A DNA stretch of 64,000 nt from DASSUW01 sp963730535 (GCA_963730535.1 CAVSRU010000004.1:1-64000), one strand, 5' to 3'. Shown: positions 35,557 to 47,866, counted from the first letter of the stretch. Notes: generated by a model from the sequence alone, not told the origin. Made by a program: numbers and translations.

Positions 35557-38343
35557 ATGGAGGTCGAGCTCATCGGGAGGGACGAGGAGCTCCAGAGGAT
35601 GGAGCGGTTCCTCGACGGCGTGCAGCGGGGCGCGCGAGCCGTGCTGATCGAGGGAGAGGCCGGGGCGGGCAAGTCGGTGCTGTGGGAGGCGGCGCTCGAG
35701 CGCGCGCGAGCAGCGGGCGCCCGGGTGGCCGCCGCGCGCCCGACGGAGGCCGAGACGAGCTACGCCCACGCCGCGCTCGGCGATCTCCTCGGCGCCGCTC
35801 CCGAAGCGCTGGAGGAGCTTCCGCTGCCGCAGCGGCGGGCACTGGAGATCGCGCTGCTCCTGGCCGAGGTGGATGGGGAGCAACCCGATCGGCAGGCCGT
35901 GGCGCGGGCGACGCTGAGCGCGCTGCGCGCGCTCGCCCGCGAGATGCCGCTGGTCGTGGCGGTCGACGACGTCCAGTGGCTCGATCCGCCGACCGCCGCG
36001 GTGCTCGCCTTCGCGGCACGACGCCTCGCCGACGAGCGCATCGGGTTGCTCCTGGCGCTGCGGACGGCGGATCACCAGCCGGCGCCGCTCGGCCTCGAGC
36101 GGGCCTTCGCCGAGCGCCTCGACCGGGTCGCGCTCCCGCCGCTGAGCCTCGGCGCGGTGCAGCGCCTCCTCCAGCTCCGGCTCGACTGGGTCCCCTCACG
36201 TCCGGTCCTTCGCCACCTCCACGAGCTCGCGGGCGGCAACCCGTTCTTCGCCCTCGAGCTCGGGCGGGCGCTTGCGTCGGGACTGCTCCACCTCGAGCCG
36301 GGAGAGCCGCTCCCCGTAACGCTCGACGCGCTCGTCAGCGCACGCCTCGAGGGCCTGGCGCCCGCGACGCGACGCGGGCTCGCCGTGGCGGCATCGATGC
36401 GCCAGCCGGCACTCGAGGTCGTGGAGGCCGTCGCCGGCGACGGCGTGCTGGCCGAGGCGGAGCGCGCGCAGATCGTCGCGGTGCGCGACGGCGTCGTCCG
36501 CTTCGCGCATCCCCTGCTCGCGTCGGGCGCCTACGCCGCCGCCGACCCGGCGACGCGGCGCGACCTGCACGCCGCGGTCGCCGTGCGGGTGAGCGATCCC
36601 GAGGAACGCGCCCGGCACCTCGCGATGGCCGCGACCGGGCCCGACGAGCAGGTGGCGGGCGCGCTCGAGGAGGCCGCCCGCCACGCCGAGTCGCGCGGCG
36701 CACCGGCGGCGGCGGCCGACCTGTTCGAGCGGGCGGTGCGCCTGACGCCGCCCGAGGGCGTCCGCGACGCGCAGCGACGGGCCGTCGACGCCGCCTTCGG
36801 CATCTTCCAGTCCGGCGACAGCCGGCGGGCGCGCGAGATGCTCGACGAGGTAGTCGCGGCGATGGACCGCGGCCCGGCTCGCGCACGCGCCCTGGTGCGC
36901 CTCTCGCTGGTACGCGGCTACGACGACGACCTGCGAGCCGCGGAGGCGCTCCTGCGCCAGGCGGTCGACGAGGCGCAGGGTGACGACGAGCTCGTGGCCA
37001 GCGCGCGCAACGAGCTGTCCGGGATGCTCTTCAGGCTGCGCGAGCGACTCGTCGAGGCCGTGGAGCATGGCGCGGCGGCCGCCGCGACCTCGACGCAGGT
37101 GGCGACCATCGCCGAGGCGACGGGCTCGCGCCTGCTGGCCGAGGCCGCACTGGGCCGCGCGAACGCACGGTCGACGCTCCGCCGCGTGCTAGAGCTCCAG
37201 CCGGGCCTCGAGCATCGCCGCGTGATCGCGCAGCCGCTGTTCCAGGCCGGGTTCGCCTGGCTGTGGTGGGACGACCTCGAGCGCGCGCGGACGGTATTCG
37301 TGACCCTGCGCGCGCGGGCCGCGGAGCTCGGCGACGAGGGCTCGCTCGCCTACGTGCTCGTGTTGGGCGCCCAGATCGACTGCGTGCGCGGGGACGTGCG
37401 GAGCGCGACCCGTCACACGGACGAGGGCCACGCGCTGACGGAGCAGACGGGCCAGGCCACGGTGGGCGCCTATCTGCTCGCGCTGCGCGGCGCTCGCCGA
37501 CGCGATCGGCGGGGACGTCGATGACGGCCGGGACCGCGCCGAGCGCGCGCTCGCGATCGCCGCTCGCACCAACGGCCGGCCGGCGGAGCACTTCGCCCGA
37601 GCGGCGCTCGGCCTGCTGGAGCAGTCGGTCGGCCGGCCGGCCGAGGTCAGTCGCGCGCTCGGCCCACTCGTCGACTTCCTCCGCGCCGAGCAGATCACCG
37701 AGCCGGGCACCGCGCGCGTCGTCCCCGACCAGATCGAGGCGCTGATCGCGCTCGGCGAGCCGGCGGCGGCCGGCGAGCTGCTCGACTGGTACGCGGCGAA
37801 CGCCGAGCGGCTCGACCGGCGCTCGGCTCTCGGCGCCGCGGCGCGGTGTCGCGGCCTGATCGCCGGCGCCCGCGGGGACGTGGACGGCGCCGTGGCCATG
37901 CTCGCGAGCGCGCTGAGCATCCACGAGGGCGTCCCGATCCCGCTCGAGCGCGGACGCACCCAGCTCGCCCTCGGGATGGCCCTGCGGCGCTCGCGCGCAG
38001 CGCCGCGCCGCTCGCGAAGCGCTCGAGGCGGCCCGCGACACGTTCGCCGGGATCGGCGCACGCGTGTGGGCCGGACGGGCGGAGGCCGAGCTTGGAAGGC
38101 GTCGGTGGTCGGCCGCCGTCCTCAGGGGCGCTCACCCCGACCGAGCGGCGCGTCGCGGAGCTGGTCGGCCGCGGCCTCCAGACCAAGCAGGTGGCGGCCG
38201 CGCTGTACGTCTCGCCGAAGACGGTCGAGGGCCACCTCACCCGCATCTACGGCAAGCTGGGCGTCGGCTCGCGCACCGAGCTGGCCCAACAGGTCGGCGA
38301 GACCTCTAGACGATGCGCGGCGTGCTCTGGGAGCGGGCCTTGA
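35557..38343 (+). pseudogene. LuxR-family regulator with AAA ATPase domain, broken by three apparent one-base insertions
   Basis: Start ATG at 35557. N-terminal ATPase: ELIGRDEELQRMERFLDG, Walker A EGEAGAGKSVLWEAAL, Walker B LVVAVDDVQWLDPPT; then a winged-helix segment (ALVSARLEGLAPATRRGLAV) and TPR-like repeats. Frame changes of +1 each at about 37484-37493, 37988-38000 and 38093-38098 are needed to read LADAIGGDVDDGRDRAERAL, then REALEAARDTFAGIGARVWA, then the C-terminal LuxR helix-turn-helix (LTPTERRVAELVGRGLQTKQ, KTVEGHLTRIYGKLGV). Corrected length is ~927 aa, normal for LAL/MalT-type regulators. The 3' end overlaps the convergent HxlR gene by 38 bp. Whether the breaks are real or sequencing errors is open; every domain is otherwise well kept. 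Confidence 0.8.
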
Positions 38344-38722
38344 TCTCCTCGGCCTCGGAGCGGGAGCGCTGGAGCCGCGCGTCGCTCAGCTCCTTGCGGT
38401 GCTCGAGGCCCCAGCCGGCGAGCGGGACGAGCGCGACGAGCAGGTGCTCGCCGGCCGGCGAGAGGTCGTACTCCACGCGCGACGGCACGCGCGCGTAGAC
38501 GCGCCGCTCGACGAGCCCGTCCTCCTCGAGCTGGCGTAGCGTCGCGCTCAGCATCCGGCGCGACACGCCGTCGATCTGGCGCAGCAGCTCGTTGAACCGG
38601 TACGTGCCCTCGCCCAGTCGCGCGAGGACGAGGACGCTCCACTTGGCGGCGAGCACGCCCACCGCCGACTGGAGTGCGGCGACCGCCTCGTCGTCCGCCG
38701 TCGGGAACGTCTCCGCCATCAT
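38306..38722 (-). CDS. HxlR family transcriptional regulator
   Basis: 138 aa from ATG at 38722. Winged helix of the HxlR type: VGVLAAKWSVLVLARLGEGTYRFNELLRQI, VSRRMLSATLRQLEEDGLVERRVYARVPSRVEYDLSPAGEHL. These dimeric repressors or activators often respond to aldehydes, redox changes or small aromatic compounds; many lack a conserved sensor residue and this one has no Cys. Divergent from the glycerate kinase gene with only 27 bp between, so it may control that gene. Confidence 0.9.
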   Translation of the reverse strand: MMAETFPTADDEAVAALQSAVGVLAAKWSVLVLARLGEGTYRFNELLRQIDGVSRRMLSATLRQLEEDGLVERRVYARVPSRVEYDLSPAGEHLLVALVPLAGWGLEHRKELSDARLQRSRSEAEEIKARSQSTPRIV

Positions 38723-38749
38723 CGACCGGAGGATACGCTCGGCGGCCCG

Positions 38750-39758
38750 GTGCCCGTGCCAGACCGCCCCGTCCTCGTCGCCCCCGACTCCTTCAAGGGC
38801 ACCTATCGCGCCCCCGAGGTGGCGGCCGCGATCGGCCGCGGGCTCGAGCGCGCCGGGCTGATGCCGCCCGACCTGTGCCCGGTCGCCGACGGCGGCGAGG
38901 GCACGCTCGAGGCGCTCCTGCCCCGGCTCGGGCGGCGAGGTGGTGGCGGCGGCCGCCCACGACCCGCTCGGGCGCGAGCTGCGCGCGTCGTTCGGGCTCG
39001 TCGAGGACGGCGGGACCGCGATCGTGGAGACCGCGACGGCGAGCGGCCTCGGGCTGGTGGCGGCCGAGGAGCGCGACGCCTGGGCGGCCTCGACCTACGG
39101 CACCGGCGAGCTGATCGCCGCCGCGGCCCAGGCCGGGGCGGCGGTGATCCTCGTGCCCGTCGGCGGCAGCGCGACCAGCGACGGCGGCGCGGGCGCGCTG
39201 GAGGCGATCGAGGACGCGGGCGGGCTCGGCGGCGCGCGCCTCGTGGTCCTGTGCGACGTGCGCACGCCGTTCGAGGACGCCCCGAAGGTGTTCGGGCCGC
39301 AGAAGGGCGCCGATCCGGAGACCGTCGCCCGCCTCGAGCAGCGGCTCGACGAGCTGGCGCGCGGCTGGCCGCGCGACCCCCGCGGGGTGCCGATGACCGG
39401 CTGCGCCGGCGGCCTCTCCGGCGGGCTGTGGGCCGTGCACGGCGCCACGCTCGAGCCCGGCGCCCCGTGGGTCCTCGACGCGCTCGACTTCGACACCCGG
39501 ATGCGCGCCTCCCGCGCCGTCGTCACCGGCGAGGGCGCGCTCGACGAGCAGACCCTCCAGGGCAAGCTCGTCGGCGAGATCGGTACCCGCGCCCGTCAGG
39601 CGGGGGTGCCGCTCCACGCGATCGTCGGCACCGACCGCCTCGACCCCTTCGGCAAGCGCATGATCGATCTCATGCGCGTGCTGGAGGCGACGACCCTCGA
39701 GGAGATGGAGGCGGCCGGCGAGGCCCTCGGCCGTGAGTTGGCCGAAGGCCTCGCCTGA
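38750..39758 (+). CDS. Glycerate 2-kinase, with one apparent extra base
   Basis: Start at a GTG (38750; another GTG two codons later). VLVAPDSFKGTYRAPEVAAA and PVADGGEGTLEALLPRLG are hallmark N-terminal motifs of the GlxK-type glycerate kinase. A +1 change at about 38928-38935 then restores GEVVAAAAHDPLGRELRAS, VPVGGSATSDGGAGALEAI, FGPQKGADPETVARLE and VVTGEGALDEQTLQGK through to the stop at 39758. Corrected length ~335 aa is slightly short of the 370-380 aa norm. Phosphorylates glycerate with ATP to 2-phosphoglycerate, linking glyoxylate or photorespiration-type carbon to glycolysis. A sequence error is likely; domains are intact. Confidence 0.85.
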
Positions 39759-39762
39759 GTGC

Positions 39763-41263
39763 CTAGAACGCCTCCTGCGTCTGCGCGTTCAGCGTGCGGT
39801 ACCGGAAGTTCTCGGCACCTTCGACGCGCGAGTCGTTGAGCTCGAACACGTCGAAGCCACGCTGGATCTCCGAGCCGTAGATGCGCCCGTTGTAGTAGTA
39901 GGTCGACCAGAAGCCGCCCAGCACCAGCGCCGTCTCCGAGATCGGCCCGCGGTCGAACCAGGCGATCTCCTCGACGTTGCGCGGGTTCGTCCAGTCGATC
40001 ACCGACGTGCCGCCCTGGTACCAGGACTGCACGAGCACGTCGCGGCCCTTGCTGTTCGGGATCAGGTTCCCGTTGTGAGCCACGCAGTTCTCCTGGTCGG
40101 TCTGCTCACGCGGGATCTTGAAGTAGCTCATGAACACGGGGTGGGTCCGGTCGCTGATGTCGTAGATCGCATCGGCGCCGCGATTGGGACCGACCGTCGA
40201 GTTGCACGTCGGCTGTCCGCCGCCGCCCAGCTCGTCCGTGAACAGCACGCGCTTGCCGTCGTTCGACAGCGTGGCGCTGTGCCAGAACGCGAAGTTCGGG
40301 TCCTCGATGTTGGCGAGCACCTTCGGCTCCACGGGGTTGCGGATGCTCATGATCACGCCCTCGCCGGTGCACGCACCCGCGGCGAGATCCTTCTCCGGGT
40401 ACACGGTGATGTCGTGGCAGCCGGTGGTGGCGCGCAGCGTGCCGGACGTGCCGTCGTTGCCACCGTCCGGGAACAGCACCGGCTCCGCGATGACCTCGGC
40501 GCCGCGCGGGTTCTTCTTCGGGATCGTGACGATCGAGATCTTGTCGTGGTCCCCGTCGCACTGGTAGCGACCGGCAGCCACGTCATACGACTGCACGTAG
40601 ACGAGCAGGCGGTTGCGCTGCGGGATCACCGTGTGGGTGTGCGAGCCGCAGTCGGTCCGCACGGACTTGACGAACTTCGGTTCCGCCGGGTTGCGGACGT
40701 CGAAGATCTTCAGCCCCTCCCACGTGGTGGGGGCGCTCGGAGTGGTCGTCGCCCCGCTCGTGCACGTGTCGTCGGTGCGGCGCGAGTCGGTCGACGTGAC
40801 GAGGATCCCGTCGTTGACCGTGACGTCGTTCTGCGAGCCCGGGCAGCTGGATCAACGACGCAAGGCGCGGCGTCTCACCCCGCACGTCCCAGATCTGCAC
40901 GCCGTCGTAGTTGCCTCCGTAGGCGTAGCCGTTCTCGAACGCGAGGTCCGAGTTGAATGCTGCCGACGAGCCGAAGTGCCCCGGCTTGGGCGTGTTCGAG
41001 GTCAGCGTGAGGTTCGGCGTGCCGTCGACCGCGCCGGCTGCCGTCAGCTGGGCGTCGGAGTCGTCGAAGCCGCGCACGGCGGCGGCGCTCAGGCAGCCGT
41101 CGTTCTCGGCCGTCCAGTCGGCGAACCACTCCGCCGAGGGCGCCCCGGCCAGGGCGTTGGTGCTCGCGCACTCCTCAGGATGCGCACCGGCGGCGGCCGG
41201 CAGCGCGAGCGCAGCCAGCGTGAAGGCCGCAGCGAACCACTGCAAGACCCGTCTGTGGGTCAT
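39763..41263 (-). CDS. Secreted LVIVD-repeat beta-propeller protein, with one apparent extra base
   Basis: Start ATG at 41263 with a signal peptide ending PAAAGAHP. Repeats of the LVIVD type, each a short strand of form VQIWDVRGETPRLAS, LKIFDVRNPAEPKFV, AIYDISDRTHPVFM and SVIDWTNPRNVEEI, alternate with polar stretches containing paired Cys, giving a propeller predicted outside the cell. The frame breaks after SLIQLPG at about 40836-40845; removing one base restores SQNDVTVNDGILVTSTDSRR and the remainder to 39763. Corrected length ~500 aa. Function unknown; relatives are often described only by the repeat. Divergent from the HtrA gene. Confidence 0.8.
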
Positions 41264-41406
41264 ATGACTTCCTCCCCTGCATAAATCGAAACGGCGCCCT
41301 CCCGAGGCGCCCTTTGGGCGACCCGTACCCCGATGCCATCCTCAACCCACCTCTTTCTGCCTCGGCTCGCTTGCGCTTTATCCAGACCTCACAGGGCGCC
41401 GTTGGA

Positions 41407-42504
41407 ATGAGCCGCATGAGCCGGCTGCTCTTCTTCATCGCCGGCGCGGTCTCCGTGGGAGCCGTCGTCGCCGTGCTCGCGATAGCGGGCGCGTTCGACG
41501 ACGGCGACTCGTCGCAGCCAGCCGCCGCCGGCACCGCCACGCCATCCGCCAGCCCGGCCGCGCCCCGCAGCGCGCCGGCCAGCGTCGCCGGGATCTACGA
41601 GCGCGTCTCGCCCGGCGTGGTCTTCGTCCAGTCCAACTCGGGCCGCGGGGAGCTGCCCTTCCCCGGCGGCGGCCAGGCCGCGTCCGGCTCGGGCTTCGTG
41701 ATCGACGACGAGGGGCGGATCGTCACCAACGAGCACGTCGTCGCCGGGGCGGACAAGTACGTGGTCCGCTTCGGCGAGAACGGCCCGCCGATCGACGCCC
41801 GCCTGCTCGGCACCGACCCCTCGGTGGACCTCGCGCTGCTCAAGGTCGACCCCCGCGACGTCGACGGCGACCTGCGGCCGCTGGAGCTCGGTGCGTCCGA
41901 GGACCTGCGCCCCGGCCAGCCCGCGATCGCCATCGGCAGCCCCTTCGGGCTCGAGGGCTCGGTGACGACCGGGATCATCTCGGCGCTGGGCCGCACGATC
42001 GAGGCGCCCAACGGCTTCTCCATCTCGAACGCGGTCCAGACCGACGCGGCGATCAACCCCGGCAACTCCGGCGGCCCGCTGCTCGACGGCGAAGGCCGCG
42101 TGATCGGCGTGAACTCCCAGATCCGCACGGGCGGCGGCAACGGCAACACCGGCGTCGGCTTCGCCGTGCCCGTGGACGAGATCAAGCGCGTGCTGCCCGC
42201 CCTCGAGAAGGGCCGCGACGTCCCGCGCGCGTTCCTCGGCGTCCGCACCCGCAGCGCAGCTGACGGCGGCGTGGCCGTGGCCGGCGTGACCGCGCGGGGC
42301 CCCGCGGACCGCGGCGGCGTGCGCGCGGGCGACGTGATCGTCGAGATCGCAGGCCAGCCCGTCCGCGATCCCGACGACATCGCGGCGGCCGTCAACTCCC
42401 GGCGCCCCGGCGACGAGGTGCGCATCGTGGTCGAGCGCGGCGGCGATCGGCGTACCCTCACGGTGACGCTGGGGACCCAACCCGACCGAGCGACCAACCC
42501 CTAG
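41407..42504 (+). CDS. HtrA/DegP-like membrane-anchored serine protease
   Basis: 365 aa from ATG at 41407 (an alternative ATG lies three codons later). One N-terminal transmembrane helix (LLFFIAGAVSVGAVVAVLAIAG), an Ala/Pro linker, then a trypsin-like domain with catalytic His in VTNEHVVAG, Asp in PSVDLALLKV and Ser in NPGNSGGPLLDGEG, and a C-terminal PDZ domain (GVTARGPADRGGVRAGDVIVEIAGQPV). Predicted to act outside the membrane in quality control of exported proteins. Followed by the moxR gene after a short gap with GGAG. Confidence 0.95.
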   Translation: MSRMSRLLFFIAGAVSVGAVVAVLAIAGAFDDGDSSQPAAAGTATPSASPAAPRSAPASVAGIYERVSPGVVFVQSNSGRGELPFPGGGQAASGSGFVIDDEGRIVTNEHVVAGADKYVVRFGENGPPIDARLLGTDPSVDLALLKVDPRDVDGDLRPLELGASEDLRPGQPAIAIGSPFGLEGSVTTGIISALGRTIEAPNGFSISNAVQTDAAINPGNSGGPLLDGEGRVIGVNSQIRTGGGNGNTGVGFAVPVDEIKRVLPALEKGRDVPRAFLGVRTRSAADGGVAVAGVTARGPADRGGVRAGDVIVEIAGQPVRDPDDIAAAVNSRRPGDEVRIVVERGGDRRTLTVTLGTQPDRATNP

Positions 42505-42519
42505 AACGGAGACGATGGC

Positions 42520-43553
<1,034 letters not shown>

Positions 43554-43557
<4 letters not shown>

Positions 43558-44519
43558 CCTTCCGGGAGCCGCTCCTGCTGGCGGGGCTGGTCCTGGTACC
43601 GCTCGCCCTGCTCGCCTACGTCGTCGCGCAGCGGCGGCGCCGGCGCTTCGCGGTCCGCTACACGAACGTCGACGTGCTGGCGAGCGTGGCGGCGCGCGGG
43701 GGCTGGATGCGGCATCTGCCGGCCGCGCTGGCGCTGCTGGCGCTCGCGGCGCTGCTCGTCGCCCTCGGGCGGCCCGAGCGGACGGTGGCGGCCGAGCGGG
43801 AGGAGGCGACCGTGGTGATGGTCACCGACACGTCGGGATCGATGTTCGCCACCGACATCAAGCCGAGCCGGCTGGCCGCGGCCCAGACGTCCGGCAGGGC
43901 GATGGTCGACGAGCTGCCGCGCGGCTTCCGGCTCGGCCTCGTGGGCTTCGGCACCGTGGCGTCGCAGTTCGTGGAGCCGACGACCGACAAGGCCCGCGTG
44001 CGCGCCGCGCTCGAGAGCCTGAAGTTCTCCGGGAAGACCGCGATGGGCGACGGGCTGGCGCTCGGGATCGAGGCCGTCCGCACGCCGGTGACCGGCGAGG
44101 ACGGCGTCCCGCGCCGCATCCCCGGCGCGATCGTCCTGCTCTCCGACGGCGCGAGCACGGCGGGCGAGGACCCGATCACCGTGGCCGAGCGCGCCCGCCG
44201 CCTCCGGATTCCCGTGTACACGGTCGCGCTCGGCACCCAGAACGGCTACCTCGAGCCGAAGAACCGCGACGGGACGAAGCGGCGCGTGCCGGTGCCGCCC
44301 GACACCGAGACCCTCCGAGAGATCGCGCGCGAGACGCGCGGTCGGTACTACGCGGCGCCCGACGCCCAGCGACTGACCGAGATCTTCCGGGGCCTGGGCA
44401 CGCGCCTCGCCACCCGCCAGGAGAAGCAGGAGGTGACCGCGGCGTTCGCCGGCGGAGGCCTCGCGCTCCTGCTGGTCGGCATGGTCGCCGCGATGGCCCG
44501 CGGAGGGCGGCTGCCGTGA
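43554..44519 (+). CDS. VWA domain membrane protein (BatA-like), first copy
   Basis: 321 aa from a GTG. N-terminal aerotolerance-like segment MTFREPLLLAGLVLVPLALLAY (membrane helix), a second helix at LPAALALLALAALLVALG, then a von Willebrand A domain with an intact metal site (VTDTSGSM and the DGLALGIE and LLSDGAS loops) and a C-terminal helix (AAFAGGGLALLLVGMVAAMA). The VWA domain lies on the side opposite the membrane helices' short loops. It resembles the second VWA gene at 45475 over its full length. Confidence 0.92.
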
Positions 44520-45478
44520 ACCTCGGCACCGAGCGCACCCCAGACCGTCCGGGCCCCGGCCCGGTTCCCCCCGCGGTCCTGCGGTCGCTCGACCTCGCGG
44601 TCCTGCGCCGCGTGGAGAGCATGATCCCGGGCGAGCACCTGACGCCGCAGGTGGGCGCCGGGACCGAGCTGGCCACGATCCGGCCCTACCGGCCGGGCGA
44701 CGACGTCCGCCACATCGACTGGAACGTGACGGCCCGCATGCAGGAGCCCCACGTGCGCGTGCACGTGGGCGAGCGCGCGCTGACCGCCTGGGTGCTGCTC
44801 GACGCCTCGGCGTCGATGACGTTCGGGACGGCGGAGCGTCGCAAGGCGGACGTCGCGGAGGGCGTCGCGCTGGCGATCGGGCATGTCGCCACCCGGCGCG
44901 GCAACCGGCTCGGCGTCGCGGCCTTCGGGGCCGGCGCCCCGAAGGTGCTGCGCCCGCGCCAGGGCCGCCTCGGCCTGCTCCAGCTGCTGGCCGAGCTGCG
45001 CGCCGACCCTCCGCCCGACGGGCTGGGAGCCACGTCGCTGGGCGGCGCGGTCGACGCCGTTGCGGCTGTCGCGCGCGCCCGCGGCCTGATCGTGGTGATC
45101 TCCGACTTCCGGGGCGAGCGCGACTGGGAGCGCCCGCTGCGCGCTCTGCGCGCCCGCCATGGCGTGCTCGCCGTCGAGATCCGCGACCCGCGGGAGCTGG
45201 AGCTGACGCCGATGGGCGACCTCTGGCTCGTCGACCCGGAGACCGGCCGCCAGCTCCAGGTCAACACGAGCCGGCGCGGCGTCCGGCGCCGCTTCGCGCG
45301 CGCCGCGCAAGCCGAGCGCGAGGACGTGGCCGCCGCCCTGCGCCGCGCCGGCGCCGAGCACCTCGTGCTCTCCACGGGGGGCGACTGGCTGCGCGACCTC
45401 GCCGGCCACCTGCGCCGGAGCCGGGTCGCCCTGCGCGCCACGCCGCTGCGCCGCCCCGAGCCCGAGGTGGTGGCATGA
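44516..45478 (+). CDS. DUF58 protein
   Basis: 320 aa from a GTG in a 4-base overlap. DUF58 signature IRPYRPGDDVRHIDWNVTAR, followed by a VWA-like fold (AWVLLDASASMTFG) and LIVVISDFRGERDW. Encoded between two BatA-like genes; DUF58 proteins are routine partners of MoxR and VWA proteins in membrane-associated assemblies. No membrane helix of its own. Confidence 0.93.
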   Translation: MNLGTERTPDRPGPGPVPPAVLRSLDLAVLRRVESMIPGEHLTPQVGAGTELATIRPYRPGDDVRHIDWNVTARMQEPHVRVHVGERALTAWVLLDASASMTFGTAERRKADVAEGVALAIGHVATRRGNRLGVAAFGAGAPKVLRPRQGRLGLLQLLAELRADPPPDGLGATSLGGAVDAVAAVARARGLIVVISDFRGERDWERPLRALRARHGVLAVEIRDPRELELTPMGDLWLVDPETGRQLQVNTSRRGVRRRFARAAQAEREDVAAALRRAGAEHLVLSTGGDWLRDLAGHLRRSRVALRATPLRRPEPEVVA

Positions 45479-46449
45479 CCTTCCGCGAGCCGATCATGCT
45501 GGCCGGCCTCGTGCTGATCCCGCTCGCCGCGCTGATCTACCTGTCGCTGCAGCGGCGCCGCCGGCGCGAGGCGGCGACCTTCGCCAACCCGGCGCTGCTC
45601 CCCAATCTCGTGACCGCGCATCCGGGCTTCCGCCGGCACCTGCCGCCGCTGCTGGTGCTCGCCGCCCTCACCGCGCTGATCGTCGCGCTCGCCCGCCCGC
45701 AGCGCACGGTCGCCGCCCCGCAGCGGGCCGCCACGGTGATGATGATCACCGACATCTCGGGCTCCATGAACGCGACCGACGTCGAGCCCGACCGCCTCAG
45801 CGCCGCCGTGCGCGCCGCGCGGCGGCTGACCGACGAGCTGCCGGAGACGTTCCGGCTCGGCATGGTCACGTTCGCGGACATGGCCGAGGTGCAGGCGCCG
45901 CCGACCACCGACCGCGCGCCCGTGCGCGGCGCGCTCGACCGGCTGCGGGCCGAGGGCGGGACGGCCATGGCCACCGGCCTCCAGCGCGGCATCGAGCTCG
46001 CGCGCCAGCCGGTGCCGGACGAGCGCGGCACCGGCACGCGGCGCCTCCCGTCGGTGCTCGTGCTCCTCTCCGACGGCAAGGACACCCAGAGCAGCATCTC
46101 GCCCATCGACGTCGCCCGCCAGGCCGCACGGCTGAAGATCCCGATCTTCGCGATCGCCCTCGGCACGCCCACCGGCGAGGTCGAGGTGCGCGACCAGTTC
46201 GGCTTCACGCAGCGGATCCAGGTGCCGCCGGACACCGAGACGCTGCGGGAGATCGCCCGCATCACGGGCGGCCGCTACTTCGCGGCCCCGGACGCCGCGC
46301 GGCTGGAGTCGATCTACTCGAACCTCGGCACGCGGCTCTCGTCCCGTGAGATCGAGCGCGAGGTGACCGCCGCGTTCGCAGGCGGCGCGATCGTGCTTCT
46401 GCTGGCCGGCGGCGCGCTCTCACTCGTGTGGTTCGGCCGCCCGCTCTGA
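45475..46449 (+). CDS. VWA domain membrane protein (BatA-like), second copy
   Basis: 324 aa from an ATG overlapping the DUF58 stop. Same layout as the copy at 43554: MTFREPIMLAGLVLIPLAALIY, a helix at LPPLLVLAALTALIVALA, the metal site ITDISGSM with TAMATGLQRGIELAR and LLSDGKD, and a C-terminal helix. Metal-site residues are kept in both copies. The two share many identical blocks (RIPVYTVALGTQNG versus KIPIFAIALGTPTG; VPPDTETLREIAR; GGRYFAAPDA versus RGRYYAAPDA), so this is an old tandem duplication with DUF58 left between the copies. Confidence 0.92.
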   Translation: MTFREPIMLAGLVLIPLAALIYLSLQRRRRREAATFANPALLPNLVTAHPGFRRHLPPLLVLAALTALIVALARPQRTVAAPQRAATVMMITDISGSMNATDVEPDRLSAAVRAARRLTDELPETFRLGMVTFADMAEVQAPPTTDRAPVRGALDRLRAEGGTAMATGLQRGIELARQPVPDERGTGTRRLPSVLVLLSDGKDTQSSISPIDVARQAARLKIPIFAIALGTPTGEVEVRDQFGFTQRIQVPPDTETLREIARITGGRYFAAPDAARLESIYSNLGTRLSSREIEREVTAAFAGGAIVLLLAGGALSLVWFGRPL

Positions 46450-46497
46450 CGGGTACGCCTTCGTTCGGGTCTTTTTCGACTTAGGGAGGCGAAGACC

Positions 46498-47866
46498 ATG
46501 GACGAGGGACGCACACAGTCCGTGCGTAAAGTCGCGCTGGCCAGCTTCGTCGGCACGACCATCGAGTGGTACGACTTCTTTCTGTACGGCACCGCCGCGG
46601 CGCTGGTGTTCGGTGATCTGTTCTTCCCGGAGGCGGAGCCGCTGGTAGGCACGCTTCTGGCGTTCAGCACGTACGCCGTCGGCTTCGCCGCGCGGCCGAT
46701 CGGCGGGATCGTGTTCGGGCACTTCGGCGACCGCATCGGCCGCAAGTCGATGCTCGTGCTGTCGCTGCTGATCATGGGGATCGCGACGTTCCTGATCGGC
46801 CTCCTGCCCACCTTCGCGTCGATCGGCGTGATGGCTCCGATTCTGCTCGTCGTGCTCCGGTTCGCCCAGGGCATCGGCGTCGGCGGCGAGTGGGGCGGCG
46901 CGGTGCTGATGTCGGTCGAGCATGCGCCCAAGGGCCGTCGCGGCTTCTTCGGGTCGTGGCCGCAGATGGGCGTGCCGGCGGGCCTGCTCCTCTCCACCAG
47001 CGTGTTCGCGATCGTGCAGGCGATGACGAGCGAGGCCGCGTTCCTGAGCTGGGGCTGGCGGATCCCGTTCCTTGTCAGCGCCGTGCTCGTCGGCGTCGGT
47101 CTCTTCATCCGCCTCCGGATCATGGAGTCGCCCGCCTTCCAGCGGGTCAAGGAGACGAAGACCGAGGCGCCGAAGCCGATCGTGGACGTCGTCCGCAAGT
47201 ACCCGCGCGAGGTGCTGGTGGCGATGGGCATGCGCGTCGCCGAGAACGGCGCGTTCTACATCCTGACCGTGTTCGTGCTCGCCTACGGGGAGGACGAGCT
47301 GGGGTTGAGCAAGGGCACGATGCTGACCGGCGTGATCATCGCGGCGGCGATCGGGCTGGTGACGGTGCCGCTGTTCGGCGCACCTGTCCGACCGCGTGGG
47401 GCGGCGGCCGCTGTACCTGGCCGGCGCCGTGGTGACGACGCTGTGGGCGTTCCCGCTCTTCGGGCTGCTCAACACCGAGTCGCCGATCTTGATCTGGCTC
47501 GCGATCGTGGTCGGCGTCAACCTCGGCCACGACCTCATGTACGGCCCGCAGGCCGCGTACTTCGCGGAGCTGTTCGGCACGCGGGTGCGCTACAGCGGCG
47601 CGTCCCTGGGCTACCAGCTCGCGTCGGTGTTCGCCGGCGGCTTTGCGCCGCTGATCGCGACCGCGCTGCTGGCCGCAGGTGACGGAAGCCCGACGCTCGT
47701 CGCGCTGTACGTGACGGCCATGGGCCTGATCTCGGTCATCGCGACGCTGTTCGCCCGCGAGACCTACGACAAGGACGTCGACGAGGATGAGGCGGAGGAG
47801 CGCGAGCTCGTGCGCGAGCGTCGCTTCGACCGCGAGCGGTTCCGGGAGCCCGCCGGGAAGGCGTGA
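46498..47866 (+). CDS. MHS-family major facilitator transporter, with one apparent extra base
   Basis: ATG at 46498 after AGGGAGG. Metabolite:H+ symporter family: GTTIEWYDFFLYGTAAAL, GFAARPIGGIVFGHFGDRIGRK, RFAQGIGVGGEWGGAVL, 12 predicted helices. The frame breaks in the central loop motif: PLFG-APV as written becomes FAHLSDRVGRRPLYLAG once one base at about 47375-47380 is removed, then continues to TYDKDVDEDEAEERELV and the stop at 47866. Total ~455 aa, as expected. Imports an organic acid or betaine-type compound with protons. Stop overlaps the next gene by four bases, so co-translation with the Fe-alcohol dehydrogenase suggests a shared substrate. Confidence 0.88.

Noticed and set aside
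41264..41406. Riboswitch or structured leader between the LVIVD and HtrA genes
   Set aside because: Short GC repeats (GGCGCCCTCCCGAGGCGCCC) give one hairpin, but no known riboswitch core is visible and the gap serves as a divergent promoter region.
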